A DNA stretch of 64,000 nucleotides from Liminaster sp964567855. GTDB taxonomy: Bacteria; Bacteroidota; Bacteroidia; Bacteroidales; UBA3663. The notes below the pieces were generated by a model. The model worked only from the letters and a program-made list of their open reading frames with translations, made no database searches and was not told where the DNA came from. The DNA lies in the NCBI GenBank assembly GCA_964567855.1, contig CAZMOE010000003.1, positions 1 through 64,000 of the forward strand. Direction: 5' to 3'. Shown here in pieces: positions 8,416-16,572 of the stretch; position 1 is the first letter of the stretch, and every line of letters begins with the position of its first letter. A program made the translations under genes and the position numbers.

Positions 8416-10827
8416 ATGAAAATACAAAGGATTCTTCTGACAACACTGATGCTGGCCGGCCTGCAGATGGCCGGTTTTACACCGCTACAGGCTGCCGCCC
8501 CATCCGGACGACTGCGGGAAAGCATGGATTTCGACTGGCAGTTCCATCTGGGAGAAACACCCGGTGCCGAACGACCCGGATTCTCTCCCAGCGAATGGCA
8601 ATGGGAGGAGGTTCAGCTGCCTCACGACTGGAGCATAGCGCTGGACTTCGACCCCAAGGCCGGAGGCTCAAGCGGTTACCTGCCCGGCGGCATCGGCCTT
8701 TACCGCAAAATATTCTCTCTTCCGAAAAACTATCAGGGGCGCCATGTCAGCATCGTTTTCGATGGCATCTACCACAAGGCCACCATCTACCTGAACGGTG
8801 AAAAATTGGGCTATCACCGATACGGATACACCAGCTTCGAATATGATCTGACCCCTTATCTCCGATTCGACGCCCCCAATGTGCTTTTTGTCCATGTGGA
8901 CCATGCGGAAGAATCCCGCTGGTACACCGGATCCGGCATTTACCGGCATGTCTGGCTTCAGGTGACAGACCCGGTACATATCCCCACGTGGGGCATCTAT
9001 GTAACCACACCGGAGGTCACCGAACAGAAAGCAGAAATCGCCATCCGCACCGACGTCGCCAACACTACGTCCGAAAACAAGGTCCTGACCATTCACCAGA
9101 CATTGCTCGATGCCGATGGTAAACCGGTCCGCCAGAACGGAAAAAAGCTGACTGTAAGCAGCAACCTGCAGGCCAACGCCCGCGATACGGCCCGTCTGGA
9201 GCAACGACTTTCGCTGACCGCCCCGCATCGCTGGGACATAGAAGATCCCTACCTCTACACAATGCTGACCGAGGTCAAGGCCGGTCACAAGCTCCTCGAC
9301 AGCTATCGGACGCCGTTAGGGATCCGCACCTACCGTTTCGATGCCGACCGGGGCTTCTTCCTGAACGGCCGTTCCCTGAAACTGCAAGGCGTCTGCCTCC
9401 ATCAGGACGCTGGTTGCCTCGGCGTGGCCGTACCCGACCGCGCCTATGAACGCCGGCTCCGCATCCTGAAAGACTTCGGGGTGAACGCCATCCGTTGTTC
9501 CCACAATCCGCCATCGCCGGAGTTCCTCACCATCTGCGACACCTTGGGGTTCGTGGTCATCGACGAGGCATTCGACAAATGGAAGTCGGGCTATTACGAG
9601 GCATTCTTCGACCAAAGCTGGAAGCAGGACATCGGCGATATGATCAGGCGCGACAGAAACCATCCGTCTATCATAATATGGAGCATCGGCAACGAACTGC
9701 AAGAGGCCTGGAACTCGGACGACGTCGGCGTCGAACGGGCGCGGATGCTGCAGGACTTCGTACATGAAACCGAGCCCAGCAGACCCTGTATTCTGGCGGT
9801 CCAGCAAGGATTCGAAGACAAATTCGGCGGTGTGACCGACCTCATCGGCTACAATTACATGGAAAACCGCATGCTACGCGACCACCGGCTCCACCCCGAA
9901 CGCAAAATGATGGTGACGGAGGCCTTCCCATACTACAGCGGCCTCCGCGTGAACATTGTCCGCGACTACGTGGAATATAATCCCTGGAACTATGTCAAGG
10001 ATAACGATTTCATCGCCGGCGCGTTTATCTGGGCCGGTGTGGATTATATCGGCGAGGCATCGGCATGGCCCAGCGTGGGCTGGAATAGCTGTCCCTTCGA
10101 TCTGACAATGCATGAAAAGCCATGCGCCGCCTATTTCCGCACCGTCTGGCAGCCCGAAAAGCCCTTCTTGAAGCTGATGGTGCGCGACAATATCCTCGAC
10201 ATCGCCGCAGGCAAGGATCACTGGCAATATCCGCCCATGGCCGACACCTGGAACCTGCCTATCAGCGACGGGCGTGTCGTGCAGGTACGATGTGTCACGA
10301 CCTGCGATTCCGTCCGGCTCTTCGCCCCGCACTGGAATAACCCGCAACTTGATTTCGGATTCCGCCGCACAGCCGATTATACGGACAACACCATTATCTG
10401 GAACCAGCCCTATCGGGAAGGCAAGGTGCTCGCCATCGGGTATAAAGACGGCAAGGAGGTCTGCCGCGACAGCCTGGTGACAACAGGCAGTACCGCTACT
10501 CTGACGCTCGACACAGACCGCCCGGTGCTCCACGCCGACGGGCAAGATATGACCCACATCCGTGTCACCCTGCTCGACAAAGAGGGGCGGCGCAGTCAGA
10601 TGGACGACCGGAAACTCACCGTCAGCGTAGAGGGCAGCGGCCGCTTGCTGGGTATCGACAACGGCGACATGCGCCGCGTCAAGACATTCCGCGGCAACAG
10701 CCTCCCGACCGATTTCGGCAGCGCCCTCATCCGCGTACAGGCCGGCAGGCAAGCGGGAACACTCCGCGTGACCGTCAGAATGGAGGGATGCGAGGAGGTT
10801 TTCACTTCCGGCATCGACGTAAGATGA
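8416..10827 (+). CDS. GH2 glycoside hydrolase (beta-galactosidase-like)
   Basis: The start at 8416 gives a signal peptide (MKIQRILLTTLMLAGLQMAG then an Ala-rich cleavage region); an in-frame ATG at 8377 lies upstream of the -7 box and is unlikely. Architecture: GH2 sugar-binding jelly-roll (about 25-190), Ig-like domain (about 195-300), TIM barrel (about 305-590), then two C-terminal beta domains. IWSIGNELQ gives acid/base Glu427 and KMMVTEAFP gives nucleophile Glu502. The product, 803 residues, acts on exposed beta-linked sugars, usually galactose; in a glucuronoarabinoxylan PUL this would be terminal galactose on side chains. Exact substrate is unproven. It is followed by GH95 on the same strand, but that gene has its own promoter. 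Confidence 0.9.
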   Translation: MKIQRILLTTLMLAGLQMAGFTPLQAAAPSGRLRESMDFDWQFHLGETPGAERPGFSPSEWQWEEVQLPHDWSIALDFDPKAGGSSGYLPGGIGLYRKIFSLPKNYQGRHVSIVFDGIYHKATIYLNGEKLGYHRYGYTSFEYDLTPYLRFDAPNVLFVHVDHAEESRWYTGSGIYRHVWLQVTDPVHIPTWGIYVTTPEVTEQKAEIAIRTDVANTTSENKVLTIHQTLLDADGKPVRQNGKKLTVSSNLQANARDTARLEQRLSLTAPHRWDIEDPYLYTMLTEVKAGHKLLDSYRTPLGIRTYRFDADRGFFLNGRSLKLQGVCLHQDAGCLGVAVPDRAYERRLRILKDFGVNAIRCSHNPPSPEFLTICDTLGFVVIDEAFDKWKSGYYEAFFDQSWKQDIGDMIRRDRNHPSIIIWSIGNELQEAWNSDDVGVERARMLQDFVHETEPSRPCILAVQQGFEDKFGGVTDLIGYNYMENRMLRDHRLHPERKMMVTEAFPYYSGLRVNIVRDYVEYNPWNYVKDNDFIAGAFIWAGVDYIGEASAWPSVGWNSCPFDLTMHEKPCAAYFRTVWQPEKPFLKLMVRDNILDIAAGKDHWQYPPMADTWNLPISDGRVVQVRCVTTCDSVRLFAPHWNNPQLDFGFRRTADYTDNTIIWNQPYREGKVLAIGYKDGKEVCRDSLVTTGSTATLTLDTDRPVLHADGQDMTHIRVTLLDKEGRRSQMDDRKLTVSVEGSGRLLGIDNGDMRRVKTFRGNSLPTDFGSALIRVQAGRQAGTLRVTVRMEGCEEVFTSGIDVR

Positions 10828-11148
10828 TCCTATCGCATACAGGATGATCCCGGCCATGCCGCGACAACCGCACTGCAGGTAAATGCCGGTTCCCGCACAA
10901 CGGCGGCGGACTTTTACCTGCCGGTTGGTCCGGCCCGCACACACCCGGCCTGCAAAAACAATACAAATGACTGTCGGAACAAAAAAAGAAACACCGACAA
11001 GCCCATGAATGCCCGCCACACCGCCCCGGGGAACTGCGCCATCGGAATAAATAACCCTTTCTTTAAAATTTATATCTCCGCCCTCCTTCTATCTCCCATA
11101 TAAAAACTATCTTTGCAACATTCACATATTATTATACCCATCATCATT
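10828..11148 (+). other. Intergenic region GH2-GH95
   Basis: No gene is seen. A hairpin (GCAGGTAAA at 10875-10883 pairs with TTTACCTGC at 10913-10921) follows GH2 but lacks a clear T-run, so termination there is uncertain. The GH95 -7 box is at 11108-11115. Confidence 0.5.
11108..11115 (+). promoter_or_regulatory. -7 box of the GH95 gene
   Basis: TATCTTTG lies 33 bp before the GH95 ATG. ATATC sits 31 bp upstream (11072-11076) but the distal half-site matches the PUL operator poorly (4 of 7), so no operator is called. Confidence 0.6.
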
Positions 11149-13626
11149 ATGAAACAGAACAGTATTTTCGCCATGAAAGCATTTTCCGCCCTTGCCGCAG
11201 TCCTGACACTCGCTCCGAGCCATGCTCTCGGCGCAGACGAAACGCTGCAGCTCTGGTATCCCGCCCCTGCCGTCGAATGGACGGAGGCCCTGCCTATCGG
11301 CAACAGCCGTCTCGGGGCTATGATCTATGGCGGCGTACAGAAAGAAGAACTGCAGCTCAACGAAGAAACCGTCTGGGGCGGAGGGCCACACGATAACAAC
11401 ATCGCCGGATTCTATGATTGCCTCGACGAAACCAGAAACCTCATCTGGCAGAACGAGAACAAGAAAGCCGAACAGCTGCTCAACAAATATTGCGACACGA
11501 ACCCGAACGGGATGCCTTATCAAACCATCGGCAGTCTCATCCTCGACTTCGGTCATACCGGAAACGGCAACAACTACCGTCGCGACCTCGACCTTTCACG
11601 CGCCGTGGCGACAACGACTTACACCGTAGACGGTGTCACCTACCGCCGCGAGGCTTTCGCCTCGCTTACCGACGATGTAATCGTCCTGCACCTTTCGGCC
11701 GACCAACCCGGCAAGATCAATTTCACCGCCTCCTACCGCTCGCCGTTAAACCACCAGGTCGGACGCAAGGGCCAGTCGCTGGTCCTGACCGGACATTGTT
11801 CCGATCATGAGGGCATCCGGGGCGTCATCACAGTCGACAACCGCCTCTCCGTCCGTACCGACGGCGGCAAGTCCCGTCTCACCGACTCTACCCTTACCGT
11901 CAGCGGAGCCGACAATGCCACTCTGTTCATAACCGCGGCCACCAATTTCGTCAGCTACCATGACGTCTCGGCCCATCCCGCCCGCCGGGCCGCAGCCATC
12001 ATGCAAAAGGCGCTCAAAAAGCCGTACGAAAAACTGCTGGCCGATCATGAGGCCGCATACCGCCGTCAGTTCGACCGTGTACACCTGAATCTCGGTACCG
12101 GCAAAGGTTCCCGACAGGATACCCGCACCCGTATCGAACATTTCAACGACGGCGAAGATCCGGCATTGGCTGCATTGCTCTTCCAATACGGCCGCTATCT
12201 GCTGATCAGCTCCTCCCAGCCCGGTGGTCAGCCCGCCAACCTGCAAGGTATCTGGAATCACCACATGTATGCCCCCTGGGACGGGAAATATACCATCAAC
12301 ATCAACACCGAAATGAATTACTGGCCGGCCGAGGTCACCAACCTCAGCGAAACCACAGAGCCGCTGACCCGCCTCGTCATGGACCTGTCGCAGACCGGCG
12401 CCCTCACGGCCAAGGATATGTATCACGCCCGCGGCTGGGTGGCACATCACAATACGGATCTCTGGAGATGCGCAGGGCCGGTTGATCCGGCTAATTACGG
12501 AGTGTGGCCGAACGGCGGCGCCTGGCTTTCCACCCATCTGTGGCAGCACTATCTTTATACCGGAGACACAGAATATCTGAAATCAGTCTATCCCGCGCTC
12601 AAAGGTGCCGCCCTCTTCTTCCTTTCGGCCATGGTTGAGCACCCGGATTACCACTGGATGGTCACGACTCCCTCCATTTCGCCGGAACATGGTCCTAAAG
12701 GGCGCTCGTCTTCCATCGCTGCCGGCTGCACGATGGACAACCAGATTGCATTTGATGCTCTCGGCAATGCCATTGCCGCCGCCAGCATCCTGCAGACCGA
12801 TGCAGAATTGTGCGACACGCTGCAACAGCTTCTGCACAGGCTTCCGCCGATGCAGGTCGGCCGTTACAATCAGCTGCAGGAATGGTTGGAGGATCTCGAC
12901 AATCCGCGCGACAACCACCGGCATATCTCCCATGCCTACGGACTTTATCCCAGCAATCAGATTTCCCCTTACCGTCACCCGGAACTGTTCCAGGCCATGC
13001 GTAACACCATGCTGCAACGCGGCGATCAGGCCACCGGCTGGTCCATAGGCTGGAAAATCAATCTCTGGGCCCGTCTCCTCGACGGCGATCATGCCTACCG
13101 CATCATCGGCAATATGCTCAAGCTCCTGCCGAGCGACGCCGTGGCCAAAGAATATCCCAACGGCCGGACCTACCCGAATCTTTTCGATGCCCATCCGCCG
13201 TTCCAGATCGACGGCAACTTCGGATATACCGCCGGTGTAGCCGAAATGTTGCTGCAAAGCCATGACGGTGCCGTGCATCTGTTGCCTGCACTACCAGAAG
13301 CCTGGTCTACCGGAGAGGTTGGCGGTCTCGTGGCCCGCGGCGGCTTCGTGGTCGACGACATGCAATGGGACGGCCGGCAATTGCAGTCCGCAACCATCAC
13401 TTCCCGCCTTGGCGGCAATCTGCGCATCCGTTCCTACGTTCAGCTTAGCGGTGAAGGCCTCCGCCCGGCCGACGGAGAGAATGCCAATCCGTTCTACAAG
13501 AGGGTAGAAATCGCGACTCCGCTCATTTCAAAGGAGATCCGCCCGCAGCAGCCGCTACTCTATCAGGTTTATGAATATGACCTGACGACGGAAGCCGGCA
13601 GAAGCTACAAGGTAGAAAGGAAATAA
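11149..13626 (+). CDS. GH95 alpha-L-galactosidase/alpha-L-fucosidase
   Basis: The ATG at 11149 opens a signal peptide (MKQNSIFAMKAFSALAAVL); an in-frame ATG at 11113 overlaps the -7 box and is rejected. The mature protein matches GH95 throughout: WYPAPAVEWTEALPIGNSRL at the N-terminal beta domain, QGIWNHHMYAPWDGKYTIN before the (alpha/alpha)6 barrel, and QIDGNFGYTAGVAEM near the end. Asn384 and Asn386, Glu513 (SPEHG) and Asp688 line up with the catalytic Asn, Glu and Asp of the Bifidobacterium 1,2-alpha-L-fucosidase. The position of its substrate-binding His, two before the first Asn, is Thr382 here. I recall the same change in the Bacteroides ovatus GH95 alpha-L-galactosidase of corn-xylan breakdown, which suits this PUL. 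Probably periplasmic. 825 residues, full length. Confidence 0.9.
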   Translation: MKQNSIFAMKAFSALAAVLTLAPSHALGADETLQLWYPAPAVEWTEALPIGNSRLGAMIYGGVQKEELQLNEETVWGGGPHDNNIAGFYDCLDETRNLIWQNENKKAEQLLNKYCDTNPNGMPYQTIGSLILDFGHTGNGNNYRRDLDLSRAVATTTYTVDGVTYRREAFASLTDDVIVLHLSADQPGKINFTASYRSPLNHQVGRKGQSLVLTGHCSDHEGIRGVITVDNRLSVRTDGGKSRLTDSTLTVSGADNATLFITAATNFVSYHDVSAHPARRAAAIMQKALKKPYEKLLADHEAAYRRQFDRVHLNLGTGKGSRQDTRTRIEHFNDGEDPALAALLFQYGRYLLISSSQPGGQPANLQGIWNHHMYAPWDGKYTININTEMNYWPAEVTNLSETTEPLTRLVMDLSQTGALTAKDMYHARGWVAHHNTDLWRCAGPVDPANYGVWPNGGAWLSTHLWQHYLYTGDTEYLKSVYPALKGAALFFLSAMVEHPDYHWMVTTPSISPEHGPKGRSSSIAAGCTMDNQIAFDALGNAIAAASILQTDAELCDTLQQLLHRLPPMQVGRYNQLQEWLEDLDNPRDNHRHISHAYGLYPSNQISPYRHPELFQAMRNTMLQRGDQATGWSIGWKINLWARLLDGDHAYRIIGNMLKLLPSDAVAKEYPNGRTYPNLFDAHPPFQIDGNFGYTAGVAEMLLQSHDGAVHLLPALPEAWSTGEVGGLVARGGFVVDDMQWDGRQLQSATITSRLGGNLRIRSYVQLSGEGLRPADGENANPFYKRVEIATPLISKEIRPQQPLLYQVYEYDLTTEAGRSYKVERK

Positions 13627-13641
13627 CTTCTATGGATAATG

Positions 13642-13683
13642 ATTCCTCCCGCCCGGATGTACTCCCATTCGGGCGGGAGGAAT
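13642..13683 (+). terminator. Intrinsic terminator of GH95
   Basis: A 14-bp perfect stem (13642-13655 with 13670-13683) with a 14-nt loop is followed by a T-rich run, 15 bp after the GH95 stop. Confidence 0.85.
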
Positions 13684-13884
13684 TTCTTTTCTCTCCGCAC
13701 CGGCGACCTACACAAAAGAAACATTGTTCACTATATCCGTTTTTGTATCTGGCAGAAACAGAACAGAAGCCGGCGCATGGGCAAGAAAAAATGAATCCGG
13801 ACATCCTGACAGCGGGTCCAGGAAGATTTCCCCTGCAAGAACCGGCGCGGAGCAATGGACAATTACCATATCCGACAAAAAAAT

Positions 13885-13920
13885 CCTGCGGCCGATCATC
13901 CAAGATGATTCGGCCGCAGG
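13885..13920 (-). terminator. Intrinsic terminator of the GH115-DUF1680 operon
   Basis: A 16-bp stem with one bulge (13885-13900 with 13904-13920) is followed on the minus strand by seven T residues. It lies about 95 bp past the DUF1680 stop. Confidence 0.85.
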
Positions 13921-14013
13921 GCAATATATATCTTCTATTCTATAGAAAGTGACGACCCCAAAAACTGGAGCGGAACAACATCCGAAGCATTCGGAAGAAA
14001 CCGCATCCCCGGA

Positions 14014-16551
14014 TCACTCCTTATTCATCAGCCTCAGGTAATACAGCCCGGGGAAACCGCTACCCTCTTCCGGTGCGAAACGACACTTATAGCTGCGGAC
14101 CGGAGTTCCATCCTCGGTACGGGTCAGGGTGGCCGGCAGTTCATAGCTTTGCTCAACAAAACCGTCCGGCGTCACTTTGGATGGATCTGCCGTAACGACA
14201 ATCGAGGGAACGGAGACGCCGTTGATGGTCAGAGCGGCCTTGCGACCGGCATCGTTGGCCGAGAAACGGCATAACAACGTATTCGGAGTGCTTTCGGCAT
14301 CTTCGGCGACAAGAGTATATTCAAACCATCCGTCGCGGTTGTTCGTGCGATAAGATTCTCCATTATAAATACCGCACCATGTGCCTCCGCCGGTCATCAT
14401 GACGTGACCGGCCTCGCTCTGCTGTTCGGACGGAACGACCTTATCCAAAGTCAGCGCATCCAAACGGGCCCGCTCTTTTTCCTGCATAGCCAATGGGCTG
14501 CGGGCCCAGGCTTCGGCCGTCTGCTGATTCCAATAGACGACATAACGGGCATGATGAATGGAATAGAACGGCTGCAGTGTCAATGTCTTCCACTTGGAAC
14601 CGGGCGCCGACACATCGATGGAGAAGCGCAATGCGGACAAATCCTGGGGCCGGATACGCTGCAGAACCGTGCTGCGCTCGCCGATCAACATGGGTGCATC
14701 GGCCAAATTGTTGAAAGCGGCACGGCACGAGGGCGAATGATCCATACGGCCATCGCCGGCGTATTCGTTTTTCAGCAATTCATAGGATGCGGAGGTGTTG
14801 TCCGCACTCGTTGTTGCAGCGGCAAGCAGAACAGGACCGTACCGGAAAGCGATGTAATCGTCATAATACGGACAGGTCTCGTAAGCCAACTCCATCGGAT
14901 AAGATACTTCAATGACATCGCCCTTTTTCCAGCGTCGGGAAATCGGCACATAAGAGGCTTTACCCTCGTTCACGGTAGCAGGAAGCTCCTGCTTCTTGCC
15001 GTTGACAAGAATCTCGTATCCGCCGGTCGTCCACGCCGGATGCCGGAGCGCTACGGTGAAACGCCCGCTCCGCTCAACCGTCATACGGGAGGCGGTTCCA
15101 TAGGGGAAGGCGGTCTCCTGCACTATGGCAAAATCTTTCGAACGAAGACGTGAGGCCACAAACAGGTTGACGAAAAGAGTATCTTTGTCTGCGGAATGCG
15201 TATAAATGAAATGACCGTACTTGCTGTGATTCTCCATACCGGTTCCGACGCAGCACCACATGGCGCAGTTGACGGTGGAATAGATACGGTAGCTCTCAGG
15301 ACGCAAAGAGGTGAAATAGACATAACCTCCGGTCTCAGGATCCTGGGTCGACAGGATATGGTTAAGCATAGCCTTCTCGTAGAAATCGGCATAACCGGCG
15401 TCGTGAGTATGAGAAAAAAGCCCTTCGGTCAATTTCATCATGTTGTTGGTGTTACATGACTCAGGACCTTCGGTATGCTGGATGTAGCGGGAGGCTTTCT
15501 CTGAAGGCAGGAAGTGTTCGGCAATGCTGTTGCCACCGATGCAGACCGTGCGGTTGCCGGCCACATCCTTCCAGAAGTCCAGAGCCGCCTGATGATAACA
15601 TCCGTCAGGCGCCAGCTGGTCAATACGATCGAAGCCGACGTATTTCGGCACCTGTGTATTGGCATGACGGTTATCGAGGAACTTCTCGCCGCCGTTTTTC
15701 TGGATTCCATCGATCATGAACTGATGGGAATATTTACGGGCGGCCTCCAGATACTTCTCGTCGCCGAAAATCGCATAAGCGTCGGCCAAAGTCTCGTTCA
15801 TGCCGCCGTGTTCACGCGACAGGATATCACGTTCCATTGCCCCGGTATCGAATTTTTCCACCACGGCGATACTCCAGTCGCACATGCGGCGGAACATCTC
15901 GCGGGCGGACTTCTCACCTGCATAAACCCAGGCGTCTCTCAGTCCGGCCAATACCTTATGCTGGCAATAGAAAGGCACCCAACCGCCGCGCTGCTTATAG
16001 CGTGCAGCGTCGCCGCAGTAAAGCCCGGTCCAGATTTCATTATCCGGCAAACCGCCGAGAAAACCTTTCATGCCGTCGGTACTGTTATCACAGGCATCCT
16101 GACAATCCTGCAGGATGCCAAGCATATAACGAAGACGGGCGCTCAGCAGCTGGCGGGTGGTGTCGTCGTGACTGGCCGCATAGGCCAAAGCCAGAGCCGT
16201 GAGATAATGGCCGCCAATATGGCCGTCGAGCGCAAACGACGGATTCCAGCACCAATTGACAAAGTTCGGATGACGCTCCTCCCAGCGGTAGTAAGGACTA
16301 CCGGCGTCGGTGGTTGCCGCAAGCCCGGACTGGCGGATAAACGGAGTGAGCAGACGATCGGCATCGTAGGCAAGAAGCATTTCAACGTTCTTGTCCATCG
16401 CATTTTTGAACGGACCGTCCAACAACGTGACCTCCTGCAAATCGAAATGCTGCGGATACAATCGACTTTGGGCCGAGGCGGTATTCCCGCCGCCGGTAAC
16501 TGCCCCTACAAGGCAGGCACCGGACAATAATAACAAAAGACTTGTTCTCAT
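14014..16551 (-). CDS. DUF1680 beta-L-arabinofuranosidase (GH127/GH146 type)
   Basis: 845 residues with a signal peptide (MRTSLLLLLSGACLVGAV) and the DUF1680 (alpha/alpha)6 fold. The thiol catalytic centre of these zinc-dependent enzymes is visible: GPESCNTN gives Glu364 and Cys366, and MWCCVGTGMENH gives Cys433 (nucleophile) and Cys434, all zinc ligands by comparison with Bifidobacterium HypBA1; Glu345 of AEHFLPSEK sits where the acid/base Glu is expected (16 residues before the first ligand). The C-terminal third is beta-sandwich. Family members release beta-L-arabinofuranose, or related beta-linked sugars. This linkage is better known from pectic arabinan and extensin than from xylan. It starts 21 bp after GH115, so both form one minus-strand operon. 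I cannot separate GH127 from GH146 by eye. Confidence 0.87.
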   Translation of the reverse strand: MRTSLLLLLSGACLVGAVTGGGNTASAQSRLYPQHFDLQEVTLLDGPFKNAMDKNVEMLLAYDADRLLTPFIRQSGLAATTDAGSPYYRWEERHPNFVNWCWNPSFALDGHIGGHYLTALALAYAASHDDTTRQLLSARLRYMLGILQDCQDACDNSTDGMKGFLGGLPDNEIWTGLYCGDAARYKQRGGWVPFYCQHKVLAGLRDAWVYAGEKSAREMFRRMCDWSIAVVEKFDTGAMERDILSREHGGMNETLADAYAIFGDEKYLEAARKYSHQFMIDGIQKNGGEKFLDNRHANTQVPKYVGFDRIDQLAPDGCYHQAALDFWKDVAGNRTVCIGGNSIAEHFLPSEKASRYIQHTEGPESCNTNNMMKLTEGLFSHTHDAGYADFYEKAMLNHILSTQDPETGGYVYFTSLRPESYRIYSTVNCAMWCCVGTGMENHSKYGHFIYTHSADKDTLFVNLFVASRLRSKDFAIVQETAFPYGTASRMTVERSGRFTVALRHPAWTTGGYEILVNGKKQELPATVNEGKASYVPISRRWKKGDVIEVSYPMELAYETCPYYDDYIAFRYGPVLLAAATTSADNTSASYELLKNEYAGDGRMDHSPSCRAAFNNLADAPMLIGERSTVLQRIRPQDLSALRFSIDVSAPGSKWKTLTLQPFYSIHHARYVVYWNQQTAEAWARSPLAMQEKERARLDALTLDKVVPSEQQSEAGHVMMTGGGTWCGIYNGESYRTNNRDGWFEYTLVAEDAESTPNTLLCRFSANDAGRKAALTINGVSVPSIVVTADPSKVTPDGFVEQSYELPATLTRTEDGTPVRSYKCRFAPEEGSGFPGLYYLRLMNKE

Positions 16552-16572
16552 ATAATCTTATTCAATATATAA

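Larger units (their letters stand above)
13627..14013. other. Convergent intergenic region GH95/DUF1680
   Basis: Apart from one terminator per strand, nothing gene-like is seen. Short open frames here lack family signals. Confidence 0.6.
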
